NCBI GenBank assembly: GCA_963803155.1
Contig: CAWDMN010000041.1
Coordinates: 1 to 64,000, forward strand
DNA from: CAWDMN01 sp963803155
GTDB lineage: Bacteria > Acidobacteriota > Terriglobia > Versatilivoradales > Versatilivoraceae
DNA: 64,000 nt
Reading direction: 5' to 3'
Both the position numbers and the translations under genes were made by a program. Positions 26,150 to 35,260 of the stretch are shown here, one piece after another (position 1 is the stretch's first letter; the number at the start of each line of letters is the position of its first letter). Under the pieces are notes generated by a model. That model ran no database searches. It was not told where the DNA came from and worked only from the letters and a program-made list of their open reading frames with translations.

Positions 26150-26845
26150 ATGCCCCAAACTGAACATGTCGAAAAACATTTCACCGCTGGCGAAGTTGTG
26201 CGCGATATTGTTATTGGGATGTCAGATGGGTTGACAGTCCCCTTTGCCTTGGCAGCTGGTCTGACAGGAGCGATTGATTCCACCAATGTAATAATGATCG
26301 CGGGTTTGGCGGAAATCGCCGCCGGTTCAATTGCCATGGGACTGGGAGGATATCTTGCCGCCAAGGGGGATGCTGAGCATTACGCCCACGAGAGATTGCG
26401 TGAAGAGCGGGAAATCGTGGAATTGCCGGAAGTTGAAGAAAGAGAGGTTTGTGAGGTTTTGCGGTCTTTCGGATTGACCGATGAGGAGAGCCACCCCGTG
26501 GTTGAAGCCATAAAAAAACGGCCAAAAGACTGGGTGGATTTCATGATGAGATTTGAATTGGGCTTGGAAGAACCGGACCCCAAACGTGCACTGCAGAGCG
26601 CCTTGACCATAGCGGGCTCTTATATTGTGGGAGGCTTGATTCCATTGTCTCCTTATATGTTTCTTTCGAAGGCGTCCACGGCTTTTCCCGTTTCCGTGGT
26701 TGTCACATTAACGGCGTTGGGCATCTTCGGATATGTTAAGGGGAAATTTACAGGTACCGTTCCCCGCCGTAGCGCATGGCAGACTCTCTTGATAGGTGGC
26801 CTGGCGGCTACCGCCGCGTTCTTGATTGCCAGGGCAATTTCGTAA
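26150..26845 (+). CDS. VIT1/CCC1-family transporter
   Basis: A 231-residue membrane protein of the VIT1/CCC1 family, whose known members move Fe2+ or Mn2+. The N-terminal block HFTAGEVVRDIVIGMSDGLT, then VPFALAAGLTGA and the AEIAAGSIAMGLGGYLA segment, are the conserved TM1-TM2 signatures. A charged cytosolic insert of about 75 residues (HAHERLREEREIVEL-type, rich in Glu, residues about 80-150) corresponds to the metal-binding domain. Three C-terminal membrane segments follow. The ribosome site is AGGAG before the ATG. The small gene at 26881 lies 35 bp downstream and may be co-transcribed. The transported metal is not determined. Confidence 0.85.
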   Translation: MPQTEHVEKHFTAGEVVRDIVIGMSDGLTVPFALAAGLTGAIDSTNVIMIAGLAEIAAGSIAMGLGGYLAAKGDAEHYAHERLREEREIVELPEVEEREVCEVLRSFGLTDEESHPVVEAIKKRPKDWVDFMMRFELGLEEPDPKRALQSALTIAGSYIVGGLIPLSPYMFLSKASTAFPVSVVVTLTALGIFGYVKGKFTGTVPRRSAWQTLLIGGLAATAAFLIARAIS

Positions 26846-26880
26846 GCAGGAGATTCAGCGTTAGGCAGGCTTAAGAAAAA

Positions 26881-27114
26881 ATGAAAATCCCGGTAACAAC
26901 CTACTCAGGTTTTAAAGCAGATGAGCGGCCCACGGCATTCTTCCTGGGACAACAATGGTTGCAAGTGGTTGCAGTGACGGACCAGTGGTACGATCCGCAC
27001 TCCATCTACTTTCGAGTATCTGCCTCTGACGGGAACATGTATATTCTCCGGCATAACCAGGATCCCCTGGAGGATTCCTGGACGCTCGAAGCTTACAGGC
27101 GCCTACCTTCTTGA
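26881..27114 (+). CDS. Small conserved-looking soluble protein (77 aa)
   Basis: A 77-residue protein beginning MKIPVTTYSGFKADERP, with VAVTDQWYDPHSIYFRVSA and DGNMYILRHNQD near the end. The alternating beta pattern and the WY/DGN/YILR signatures look like a compact beta-sheet domain. I have the impression of similar small hypothetical proteins in acidobacteria and other soil bacteria but know no function. It lies 35 bp after the VIT1-family gene on the same strand. The end of the gene is followed at once by the tandem repeat block. Confidence 0.65.
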   Translation: MKIPVTTYSGFKADERPTAFFLGQQWLQVVAVTDQWYDPHSIYFRVSASDGNMYILRHNQDPLEDSWTLEAYRRLPS

Positions 27115-27170
27115 TTCCTTGAGCGGATCAGACACGACGCTGTTGCGACGTCAATCCCCGCTTCCCCGCA

Positions 27171-27680
27171 AATATATCTCGCGCAGAGACGCGGAGGCGC
27201 AGTGAATCCTCCGGAAGGATAGCCCTCCGCGCCTCTGCGTCTCTCGGGCGAGGATACAGAAACCTGTAGCGCAGACTCGTGCTTTCCAACGAGGCTGCGG
27301 TCCGCCGGGGCGGATCCTACGCTTCGCTCCGGACTTTTGGCCGAGCACCACCCTGGCGTAGCATCGACCCAGGAAACTGCCGCAGAGTCAGGAAACGACT
27401 CTGCGCTACGACTTCAGTCATTCCCTGCGCCTCTGCGTCTCTCGGGCGAGGATACAGAAACCTGTAGCCGCAGACTCGTGCTTTCCAACGAGTCTGCGGC
27501 TTTTTGCCCTGCAACAACTCCGGCCCAGCTCGAGCCCGCCCAAATGCCGCAGAGTCAAGAAACGACTCTGCACTACAACTTCAGTCCTTCCCTGCGCCTC
27601 CGTGTCTCTCGGGCGAGGATTTATCTTCTAAGTTTCTCCGCAAGAATTTCTCGCGCAGAGACGCTGTGGCGCAGAGGGCT
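27171..27680. repeat. Tandem hairpin-bearing repeat array
   Basis: Two long units and partial ones. Each unit has the block CTCTGCGTCTCTCGGGCGAG, then ATACAGAAACCTGTAG, then a stem CGCAGACTCGT / ACGAGTCTGCGG around an 8-nt loop, then a second inverted repeat (GCAGAGTC ... GACTCTGC). Unit 1 spans about 27229-27423, unit 2 about 27424-27594, and a third fragment starts at about 27595. Inverted copies of the first block occur at 27171-27200 and 27650-27676, and a further direct copy at 28062-28095 just upstream of the broken GxxExxY gene. No gene is present; several frames across it are repeat translations. Confidence 0.75.
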
Positions 27681-28060
27681 ATTCTTCCAGTTGATTGACC
27701 GCGCGAGTAATGCCCTCTTTCATTAAGGCCTCTCCAAAATTAAGGAGATAACCCAATTTGCATTCCGTTAACCGCAAATACGTCTGTAATTGCTTCTTAT
27801 GCGCTGCCGTGACATGTTCCACTGATTTAAGTTCGACGATGACTTTCCCCTCGACGATGAGGTCGGCTCTAAAGCCTTCCTCAAACTGAATGCCGTGATA
27901 TTCGATGGGAATTGGAACTTGTCGTTGAACGCTGACTCCTTGCTGTTGCAATTCATGAACGAGGATGATCATAAACCGATTCCAATAGCCCGGGTCCCAA
28001 TTCGCGGTGCAGGACAATTGCAGCACCCAGGATGATAGTTCCTATCTCATTTTCAGTCAT
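27679..28060 (-). pseudogene. GxxExxY family protein, broken by a frameshift
   Basis: The gene starts at an ATG at 28060 and encodes MTENEIGTIILGAAIVLHRE then LGPGLLESVYD, the family's signature GxxExxY segment, but that frame stops 5 codons later. The remainder (VHELQQQGVSVQRQVPIPIE, then FRADLIVEGKVIVELKSVE and LLNFGEALMKEGITR) is in another frame to 27679. Comparing the two, about two bases are missing, or one is extra, near 27969. The whole product would be about 125 residues, normal for the family. Function of GxxExxY proteins is not established; the VIVELK core recalls nuclease-like folds (inference). It is bracketed by copies of the repeat block at 27171-27680 and 28062-28095. Confidence 0.75.
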
Positions 28061-28419
28061 TCACCGCGCCTCCGTGTCTCTCGGGCGAGAATTTATATCC
28101 ATGACAAGGCTTGATCAAAAACTCAAAAAAATGCCCGCACTTGGCTCCACTCAACGATTCGGAGAAAGAAAACTCCCCCCCCGGAAAAAGACATAGATGG
28201 AAAAATTGATTCCTTATATTCAAATATTAGGTCTTGGGGATCAAAGGATCAATCACAAATTCCGAACACCCCTTTTTCTATTCCAATTTTTAATCGATTC
28301 ATTGTTTGCCATGCGATTTACTGGTAAGCTAACGATTCTTTTTTGCCCGCGATCGGGCAGCGTAAAGAGCTTACCCAAAGCAGTAATCTCTGCATTCCCC
28401 AGAAAGGCATCCACGTCCA
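28061..28419. other. Spacer, repeat tail then no gene
   Basis: 359 bp. The first 35 bp are a copy of the repeat block CCTCCGTGTCTCTCGGGCGA. The rest holds no convincing gene; a plus-strand frame from 28197 runs into the following gene in another frame and lacks a ribosome site. Confidence 0.45.
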
Positions 28420-30565
28420 TTGGACAAGCGAATCATTCTTCTCTTCTCTTTCATATTCATGTTTCTCACTATAGCCAGCTTTTCCAAGTCACTCCCCACC
28501 GGAACGGTGAAAATTGTCTTCTTCGAAAAACCTCCCAAAATTGACGGTCATCTCGATGATGAGGCATGGAAGGAAGCGACCATAATCGATCAATTCTGGC
28601 AGCGGGAGCCCAATCCGGGCGCTCCGGTTTCAGAAAAGACCGTGGTTTATATTGGATACGATCATGAAAAAATATATTTCGCATTCCGATGTTACGAATC
28701 AAATCCCGACAATATCACCGCCAAAGAGCTGGGGCGTGACGTAAGCTTGGCTGAAGATGACCGAGTGCAAATCATCCTCGACACATTTCTCGACCAGCGA
28801 ACCGGGTACTGGTTTCAAGTCGGCCCCAGAGGTTCCATTGGGGATGCACTCTTAAGCGAAAATGGCGCCACCCTAAACAAAGATTGGGACGGGCTTTGGG
28901 AAGGCAAAGCTCATATCCACTCCGAGGGGTGGGACGTCGAAATAGCCATCCCTTTCAAAACCCTGAACTTTAAACGCGGCAGCAGCCGGTGGGGCTTGAA
29001 ACTCCTTCGCAACATTCGCAAAAAATCTGAAGTCGCTTACTGGCCCGTGGCCAATCTCGACACATATCGTTTCCAGGTTTCTGATTGTGGAATTATGGAA
29101 GGATTGGAAGGAATCACTCAAGGGAAGGGACTGGAACTGAATCCCTACGCTTTGACCGGCTTCGACCAACAACCTGGCTCCAGTTTCAAAGCAGTGGGAG
29201 AAGTCGGAGGAGAGCTTTTTTATCAAATCACTCCTGGCTTGAAAAGTGCCGTTACCATCAACACCGATTTCGCACAAACGGAAGCGGACACACGCCAAAT
29301 TAACTTGACTCGCTTCCCCCTCTTCTTTCCGGAAAAACGAGATTTTTTCCTGGCCGGCGCCAATTATTTTTCCTTTGGACCTTCGGGAACTCAATTGATC
29401 CCTTTTTTCTCGCGCCGTATCGGTTTGGACAGTGAGGGAAATCCCATCTCCATTCTCGGTGGCGCAAAAATTCACGGCCAAAACGGGCCTTGGAGCGTGG
29501 GATTTCTCGATGCGGTGGATGACCGGTCTGACCATAATCAGAATTTCACGGTGGTGAGATTGCGTAGAAATCTGTGGGGGCAATCTTCCATCGGGATGAT
29601 TGCCACCTCCGGCAATGCCCTCTCCGATGAAAAGAACCTTGTCGGCGGCATGGATCTAAAATTGGCGACGTCCAGCTTTCAAGGAAATAAAAATCTCGAG
29701 TTTTCCCTGTTTGGTTTGAAATCCTCCTCTCAGCGCCAGCAGGGGCAAGATGGGGCCTTTGGGACGGAAATTTCCTACCCCAATGACTTTCTCAATTTTC
29801 GCGCCGGCTTTCCTCCAGATCGATCCGAATTTTACGGCGGGTGTGGGATTCGTTCCCCGCCCCAATATTCGGGAATCTTACCTTAGTGCCACACTGGGTC
29901 CCCGCCCGCACCGTTGGCATATTCTGCAGGCCTTCGTCACCAGCGATGTGGATTACATAACCGACCTGAGCAATCGGCTGCAGAGCCGCACTCTCAGCCT
30001 GACTCCTTTTTATCTGCGGTTTACCTCCGCCGATGAAATCTCGGCGGGAATTAGTCGTCAGTTTGAATTCCTTTCACAAGACTTTCAGATCAGCTCGACC
30101 CACAACATTCCCGCGAGCAGTTATGAATTCACCCGGCAGTGGGTGCGGCTGATGAGCGCCCAGCGGCGCAAGTTATGGGCCTCCTTCACTTATGGATGGG
30201 GAAGTTTTTATGAGGGATTCCGCAGGGACCGTAATTTCTCTTTTGGATACAAGGTGAGTGTCCCTTTTTACGTGGGAATGGAGACTGAACAGAATCAGGT
30301 CCGCTTGCAAGATGGGAACTTCACGGTGAATATCGCGCGGTTGAATGCCAACATTCTCTTCAGCCCCAACGTCACTCTCTACAATTTTCTCCAGTACGAT
30401 AACCTCTCGCGCCTGGCCGGCTGGCAGTCCCGTTTCCGTTGGATTATTAAACCGGGGAATGAAATCTACTTTGTTTGGAATTCACGGATACTGGATCCTT
30501 TGAACCGGTTTGATTTCTCCGAGAGCTCAGCCCGGCTCAAACTGCGGTATAATTATCGATTTTAA
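28420..30565 (+). pseudogene. DUF5916/CBM9-like outer-membrane protein, frameshifted
   Basis: Two overlapping frames together encode one protein of about 715 residues. Frame 1 (28420 to about 29812) has a signal peptide (IILLFSFIFMFLTIASFS), a carbohydrate-binding family 9-like domain (KIDGHLDDEAWKEA, LDTFLDQRTGYWFQV, GWDVEIAIPFKTLNF) and the start of a beta-barrel (FFPEKRDFFLAGANYFSFG). Frame 2 resumes with FLQIDPNFTAGVGFVPRP, where this family normally continues, to a C-terminal LKLRYNYRF ending in Phe, typical of outer-membrane barrels. Removing one C in TTTCCTCC at about 29810-29815 joins the frames. Start is a TTG at 28420. It is either an indel in the assembly or a recent pseudogene. 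The role is unknown. Confidence 0.75.
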
Positions 30566-30644
30566 AACCCCGGGACTTTCCTTTACGGAAGGCTGCCCAC
30601 ATCAATCCCCCTGGGCAATCTGGCATACTGACTGGACTCATTTG

Positions 30645-31529
30645 ATGTACCGTAATAAAAAAGTGATAACAACCCTGGTTCTCTGGATTTCGCTCCTCTT
30701 TTGGGCCTCGGCATTCGCCGGGATCCGGGCCGGTTTGAAATCTTATAATCCCTTTCATTTGGCCCTTCTGCGCTTTGTGGTGGCCTCTCTCACCCTCGGA
30801 TTCATCGCTATCTTCAGGAAAGTCAGACTACCGGCCCTTCAGGATATGCCGAGACTATTTTTGTTGGGGATCCTGGGCATTTCGCTATATCACACTTTTC
30901 TCAATTATGGGGAGCTGACAGTATCGGCGGGCTCCGCCAGTTTTATTATCAACACTGCCCCCGCATTTATTGCCATCATTTCGGTGGTGTTCCTCAATGA
31001 ACACATCCGCCCCGCTGGCTGGTGCGGCATGGGAATCAGTTTTTTCGGCGTCAGTCTGATCGCCTTGGGTGAGGGACATGGATTGACCATTGAAAGAGGA
31101 GGATTGTTGATCCTCGGTTCATCACTCTGCACCAGCCTCTACACCGTCTGGCAAAAACCTCTTTTGAAAAAATACTCCGCCTTTGAGGTAACCTTGTACG
31201 CCATCGTTTCAGGCACTTTGGCACTGACGATTTTTCTGCCAGGCTTGACGCGAGCCATCGAGCAGGCTTCCTGGCAGGCAACGACCGCTGTGGTCTATTT
31301 GGGCATCTGTCCGGCGGCTTTGGCTTATTTTGGATATTCCTATCTATTGGCACGCCTGCCCACCTCTCAGGTCTCGTCTTATCTCTACCTCGTTCCGATT
31401 CTTTCCATAGTCGTAGCCTATCTCTGGATGAGAGAGTTGCCCGGCCTCATTGCTCTTACCGGGAGCGCTTTTGCCCTGGGAGGAGTGCTGCTGATCTCCT
31501 GGTCCCGACGACGAGACATCGTGATTTAA
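30645..31529 (+). CDS. DMT-superfamily (EamA) transporter
   Basis: A 294-residue inner-membrane protein with two EamA repeats and about ten hydrophobic helices. It starts MYRNKKVITTLVLWISLLFW; the frame is open further upstream (to 30510) but those codons overlap the end of the preceding gene and do not look coding. Typical signatures are ALLRFVVASLTLG, TFLNYGELTVSAGSASFIIN and the late SQVSSYLYLVPILSIVVAYLWMRE. Members export or import amino acids and other small metabolites; the substrate cannot be assigned. It lies 80 bp after the frameshifted DUF5916 gene. Confidence 0.85.
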   Translation: MYRNKKVITTLVLWISLLFWASAFAGIRAGLKSYNPFHLALLRFVVASLTLGFIAIFRKVRLPALQDMPRLFLLGILGISLYHTFLNYGELTVSAGSASFIINTAPAFIAIISVVFLNEHIRPAGWCGMGISFFGVSLIALGEGHGLTIERGGLLILGSSLCTSLYTVWQKPLLKKYSAFEVTLYAIVSGTLALTIFLPGLTRAIEQASWQATTAVVYLGICPAALAYFGYSYLLARLPTSQVSSYLYLVPILSIVVAYLWMRELPGLIALTGSAFALGGVLLISWSRRRDIVI

Positions 31530-31942
31530 ATGCGATAACTGCTCAGTACTCCCCCTGTGCGGTAGCCACTCTCGGGCGCGTTTTGCTTGGCAGAGAGCGC
31601 GAAGTGCCAATGAGCGATCAGCTCCGTTTCATCTACGCAGGGGCTTGGGATTCTACTGCCGCCGCCCCGATCACTCGCTTTCGCTTCGTGCTTTCTGTGC
31701 AGCCCAGTTGCTAAGATTGGTGTCGACATTCCTGGCTTCGCTTTGATTCCTTTTTCCTGTTTTCATTTTTCATAGAAAGCGGAGTAAATTTTCGCTATTC
31801 TGGTCTCCAAGGCTGGAGGCTTGGGTGAAGAATCATCTGCCTTTGCCCGGCATTTGCGAGAGGAATAGCTCACTTCTCGATTATTAGTGATCCACGGACT
31901 TATCCCGGCCTTGATTATTCCACGGCATCGGATCCAAAATTC
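31530..31942. other. Spacer, no gene seen
   Basis: 413 bp. A minus-strand frame reaching into the next gene (31763-32227) is a shadow. GATCACTCGCTTTCGCTTCG at about 31671 resembles a stretch near 6334, so degenerate repeat material is likely. Confidence 0.4.
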
Positions 31943-33225
31943 ATGACCCGTTTTAGCGCTGACTTGCATATTCATTCCAGGAACTGTCAAGGTCCCCTTG
32001 CAAGGATGGAATTTAGGGCCTTGGCGAGCCATGCCTTTTCCAAGGGGATAAATCTCGTTGGAACAGGCGACTGCCTCTGGCCTGACAGGGCTAGGAAAAT
32101 TCAGCGGGAATTGGTCTCGGAGGGAAATGGTTTTTTTCAGATCCCTCGGCATCCCGATACTCACTTTCTTCTGACCACCGAACTGGCTCTCCCGATCGAT
32201 CGGCGCAGGCGATGCCAGGGAATTCATCTATTGCTTTTCCTTCCCGATTTGGCTGCAATTGAAAATCTCCAAAAGGCTTTGCCTGAACCCGCCTCCACTC
32301 GGGCGGGTGTCCCGATTTATCGTTTGCCTATAGATCAATTCATACGGCGGATTCAAGGTTCAGAGCCAAACGCGATATTGATCCCCGCGCATATTTTTAA
32401 TCCAAGCAACTCCCTTCTAAGCGGAGCCAAAGAGCAAGGTAGGCAATGCTATCCGTTTGAGGGGTGGGGTGAATTCTTTCCGGCTCTGGAGACGGGTTTA
32501 TCGGCAGACCCGGCAAATTGCTGGCGTCTGAAGATGCTGGATGACAAAGTCCTGGTAAGTTTTTCTGATGCTCGATCCCCTGAAGAGTTAGGCCGGGAAG
32601 TCACCTTTTTTTCCGCCGAATTCAGCTATCAGGGCCTGCGCCGCGCTCTCATGGAGAAAAAAGAAGACCGGGTCTTGGGGACTGTGGAATACTGTTCTGA
32701 ATTGGGAAGTCATTTTTTCAACGGACACAAGAAGTGCAAGATAGTCCGCTCTCCCGTGGAGACTCGCCTGGAAGGAACCTCATGCCCCGCCTGCCATTCT
32801 ATTCTGAGCATTGGCACCATGCAGCGCACCCAGGAACTAGCTGATCGGAGTTATGCGGAATTGAACCTTTATCAGCACGGCGGATGGATTCACTCGCGTC
32901 GTTTCGAGCGTTCCCCTTTTAGAAAAACAGTGCCCCTGCGCGAAGTCATCGCCGCCAGCGGCCTCACCTCCGGGGGGACTCGCGAAAAGCGAGCCTCATT
33001 TATGACAATCTCGTGAATTCGGGATTGACCGAATTGAAGATTCTCTTGGAGACTCCGCCAGAGGAATTGATGGCTTTTGCTCCCATCCCATTGGTGGAGG
33101 CTCTGCAGAGAGCGCGTGAAAATCGATTCCGTGTCGCGCCGGGCTATGATGGCTCTCCCGGCCATCTGACGATCATGGAAAAAGAGGATCGCGTGACGGG
33201 AGCTCAATTGTCCCTTTTCCATTGA
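31943..33225 (+). pseudogene. Endonuclease Q-like PHP-domain protein, frameshifted and with altered metal motifs
   Basis: Endonuclease Q-type proteins cut DNA next to deaminated bases. The N-terminal PHP motif SADLHIHS is intact, as are HIFNPSNS, ALETGLSADP and the zinc-type FFNGHKKC...CPACHS followed by QELADR. The first frame stops at 33016; the C-terminal 70 residues (LTELKILLETPPEEL, VAPGYDGSPGHL) lie in another frame to 33225. Adding one G to the six-G run at 32972-32977 restores SGGDSRKASLIYDNLVNSG. In addition, positions where I expect His read otherwise: GTGDCLWP (usually ..HP) and SFSDARSP (usually SDAHSP). Together these suggest a decaying or repurposed gene, about 427 residues if repaired. 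Confidence 0.7.
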
Positions 33226-33313
33226 TCCTCTGTTCACCCCGGATCAAACCGAAGAAAGCTCGCTGAATCTTGTATCCAATCCTCTGTGCTTCACTTTACA
33301 GCTTCGCCAAAAA

Positions 33314-33937
33314 ATGTGCACTCAAGATGCAATTAGCGCTTTCATTCTTGCCGGAGGCCACAGTTCGCGTCTGGGACAGGACAAGGGACTCGCCTCGATT
33401 AACGGCGTTCCATTGATTTTTTTCCCGCTTCAGACCGTGAAAGCCCTGACGGAGTTGGTTCACATTATCGGTCCGCCTCGCAGATACCGGCGGCTGGGGT
33501 ATCCCGTTATCGCGGATTGCGGGACTTCCGTGGGGCCTCTCAGCGGCCTCTTCACCGCCTTGAAAAATAGTTCCACGTCTCTTTCCATCATTCTGGCCTG
33601 TGACATGCCGCGGGTTCCGCCCGCCCTTCTACAAATTCTCCGCCTGAGAATTCAAGATGCCGATGCGGCCATGGTCCGCCGTTTGGATGGGACGGTGGAA
33701 CCGCTCTGCGCGATTTATTCAAAAAAATGTTTGCCACAAATTGAATCTTCGCTCAGTTCTACAAATTTCAGTTTGCGCAAATTGATGGATCGGCTTCAGG
33801 TTTATTTTCTTGACGAGGCTGAATTCGAAACATTGAACATCACCGGCCCCATATTTGAAAATATAAACACTCCAACGCAGTTGCATCGGTGGCGCAAAAG
33901 AATGCGCCAAAGCAAGGAATTGACGGATCCGGGCTGA
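33314..33937 (+). CDS. mobA: MobA-like molybdenum cofactor guanylyltransferase
   Basis: A 207-residue nucleotidyltransferase of the MobA/NTP_transf_3 family, which attaches GMP to molybdopterin. The N-terminal AFILAGGHSSRLGQDKG is the GTP-binding signature (LAGGxSxRxGxDK). CDMPRVPPALL is the central metal-binding motif and the C-terminal NINTPTQLHRW is the usual ending. Length (about 200) fits. No molybdoenzyme or other moa/moe gene is in view. Other family members transfer nucleotides to different acceptors, so the symbol is moderately sure. It is on the same strand and 88 bp after the endonuclease Q-like gene. Confidence 0.75.
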   Translation: MCTQDAISAFILAGGHSSRLGQDKGLASINGVPLIFFPLQTVKALTELVHIIGPPRRYRRLGYPVIADCGTSVGPLSGLFTALKNSSTSLSIILACDMPRVPPALLQILRLRIQDADAAMVRRLDGTVEPLCAIYSKKCLPQIESSLSSTNFSLRKLMDRLQVYFLDEAEFETLNITGPIFENINTPTQLHRWRKRMRQSKELTDPG

Positions 33938-33977
33938 TGCTTTGCGCGCTTCTGCTCAAATTCAGTGGATATATTTA

Positions 33978-34093
33978 GATAGATTGGATGGAGGCGGGGT
34001 GCCTCCATCCCGACTGAGTTTGTCAAACCTGCTCAGACGGCCCGAGGGCAGGCCGCCTCCATCGACCCATTTTCATCCTCTTGGTGAGCCAGC
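33978..34093. repeat. Composite dispersed repeat, copy A
   Basis: It contains GAGGCGGGGTGCCTCCATCC, then a middle with GTTTGTCAAACCTGCTCAGACGG-like sequence, GAGGGCAGGCCGCCTCCATC, and a tail CATTTTCATCCTCTTGG followed by a GCCAGCCGC block. 37101-37208 is the same element in the same orientation. The GGAGGC...GCCTCC parts can pair. It occupies most of the 345-bp spacer before 34283, which otherwise shows nothing. Confidence 0.7.
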
Positions 34094-34282
34094 CGCGCGG
34101 GAATGGGGACCTCTATATGAAAGTGATCTCAAAAAAAATCGCCTTCTTCAGTGACTCATCCGTATTGGATCTCCCGTTGCGACAAAGCGATCAGTGGTGA
34201 CAAATGATTTCTTGGGACTTAGAAATCTGTGATATATTTCTAACCCTGAAAGCAAGTATTCTGAGATTCTCTCGTATTCCGC

Positions 34283-35260
34283 ATGAATCGAATGTCTAAA
34301 TTCTTCGGCGCCTTCTGGTATCCTCAATCCACTTGGGGAAGGGTCCTTCAGCGGTATCTGCCCATCGTCTTCCTGCTGATCATTTTTCTGATGACCCTCA
34401 CGAGCATTTTGGTTTACCAAGTCGTTGTTCCCCGCAAACTAAGCGAGACGGTCAATCCTTCCAATTACTTAATGGTCGGGTATAAAGAAGTCAGCTTTAA
34501 TTCTTCTGGAAATAATTTTACAGGATGGTTTATCCCGGGAGTGCGCAATGCTCCCGCCATCATCCTTTGTCATGGATACAAATCAAACCGCTCGGAACTG
34601 CTGACACTCGCCGCCACTTTGCAGGAAAATGGCTATAATCTTTTTCTTTATGATATGAGAGGGCATGGTGAAAATCCGGCAGCCATGACCACGCTGGGGT
34701 ATAAGGAAAGCGGCGATTTAGTGGCGGCGATGCAGACTCTCTCCAGCCAACCCGGAGTGAACTCCAAACGGATGGGATTATACGGAGTGGGACTCGGGGG
34801 ATATGTGGTTCTGGCAGCAGCCACTCAGTCGGTGCAGGTAAAGACTCTCGTCATAGATTCCACGTTCGATAGCCCAGTCAACTATATCGGTCTGCAGACT
34901 CAAGTGGTTTCCGGCATAGATTCTCAGGTATTACGGCGGTTGACTTCTTTTGGATTCTGGCTGATCAATCTGCCGCAATCGTGGCCGCCCAAGAAGCCTT
35001 TTTTGGATTCGCTCGAATCCCTTGGCGGAAAAGCAAAGCTCTTTATCAATAACGAACAAGATCTGGAACTGAATCTGGAAACTCGAAAGGTTTTTGAAAA
35101 TTCCCCCTTTCCAAAAGAACTGAAGACCTTGAAGGCCTCAGGCACTACTTTGTTGTATGGGATCGTGGAACGAAAAAACTATGAGGTGCTCGTGCTGGAT
35201 TTCTTTCAAAGAAATCTGCCTGTTCGCGCCTCAAGTGATTTCAGCGCACCTCAATCCTAA
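34283..35260 (+). CDS. Membrane-anchored alpha/beta-hydrolase-fold protein lacking the nucleophile serine
   Basis: A 325-residue protein with one N-terminal membrane segment (about residues 23-48, LPIVFLLIIFLMTLTSILVY) and an alpha/beta-hydrolase domain resembling BAAT/FrsA-type hydrolases. The oxyanion-region ILCHGYKSNRSELL and LYDMRGHGENPA are intact. The nucleophile elbow, normally GxSxGG, reads GVGLGG here, so Ser is replaced by Gly. A candidate Asp is in VIDSTFDSP, and no obvious catalytic His follows in the C-terminal part. It is thus probably not a serine hydrolase and may bind a partner or ligand. The 3' end overlaps the convergent glycosyltransferase gene by 20 bp. Confidence 0.72.
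   Translation: MNRMSKFFGAFWYPQSTWGRVLQRYLPIVFLLIIFLMTLTSILVYQVVVPRKLSETVNPSNYLMVGYKEVSFNSSGNNFTGWFIPGVRNAPAIILCHGYKSNRSELLTLAATLQENGYNLFLYDMRGHGENPAAMTTLGYKESGDLVAAMQTLSSQPGVNSKRMGLYGVGLGGYVVLAAATQSVQVKTLVIDSTFDSPVNYIGLQTQVVSGIDSQVLRRLTSFGFWLINLPQSWPPKKPFLDSLESLGGKAKLFINNEQDLELNLETRKVFENSPFPKELKTLKASGTTLLYGIVERKNYEVLVLDFFQRNLPVRASSDFSAPQS

Noticed and set aside
27181..27680. Several frames of 60-130 codons across the tandem repeat block
   Set aside because: They are translations of the repeat units with no start signals; the repetition explains their length.
31763..32227. 154-codon minus-strand frame at the start of the endonuclease Q-like gene
   Set aside because: Antisense shadow of the conserved PHP-domain coding sequence.
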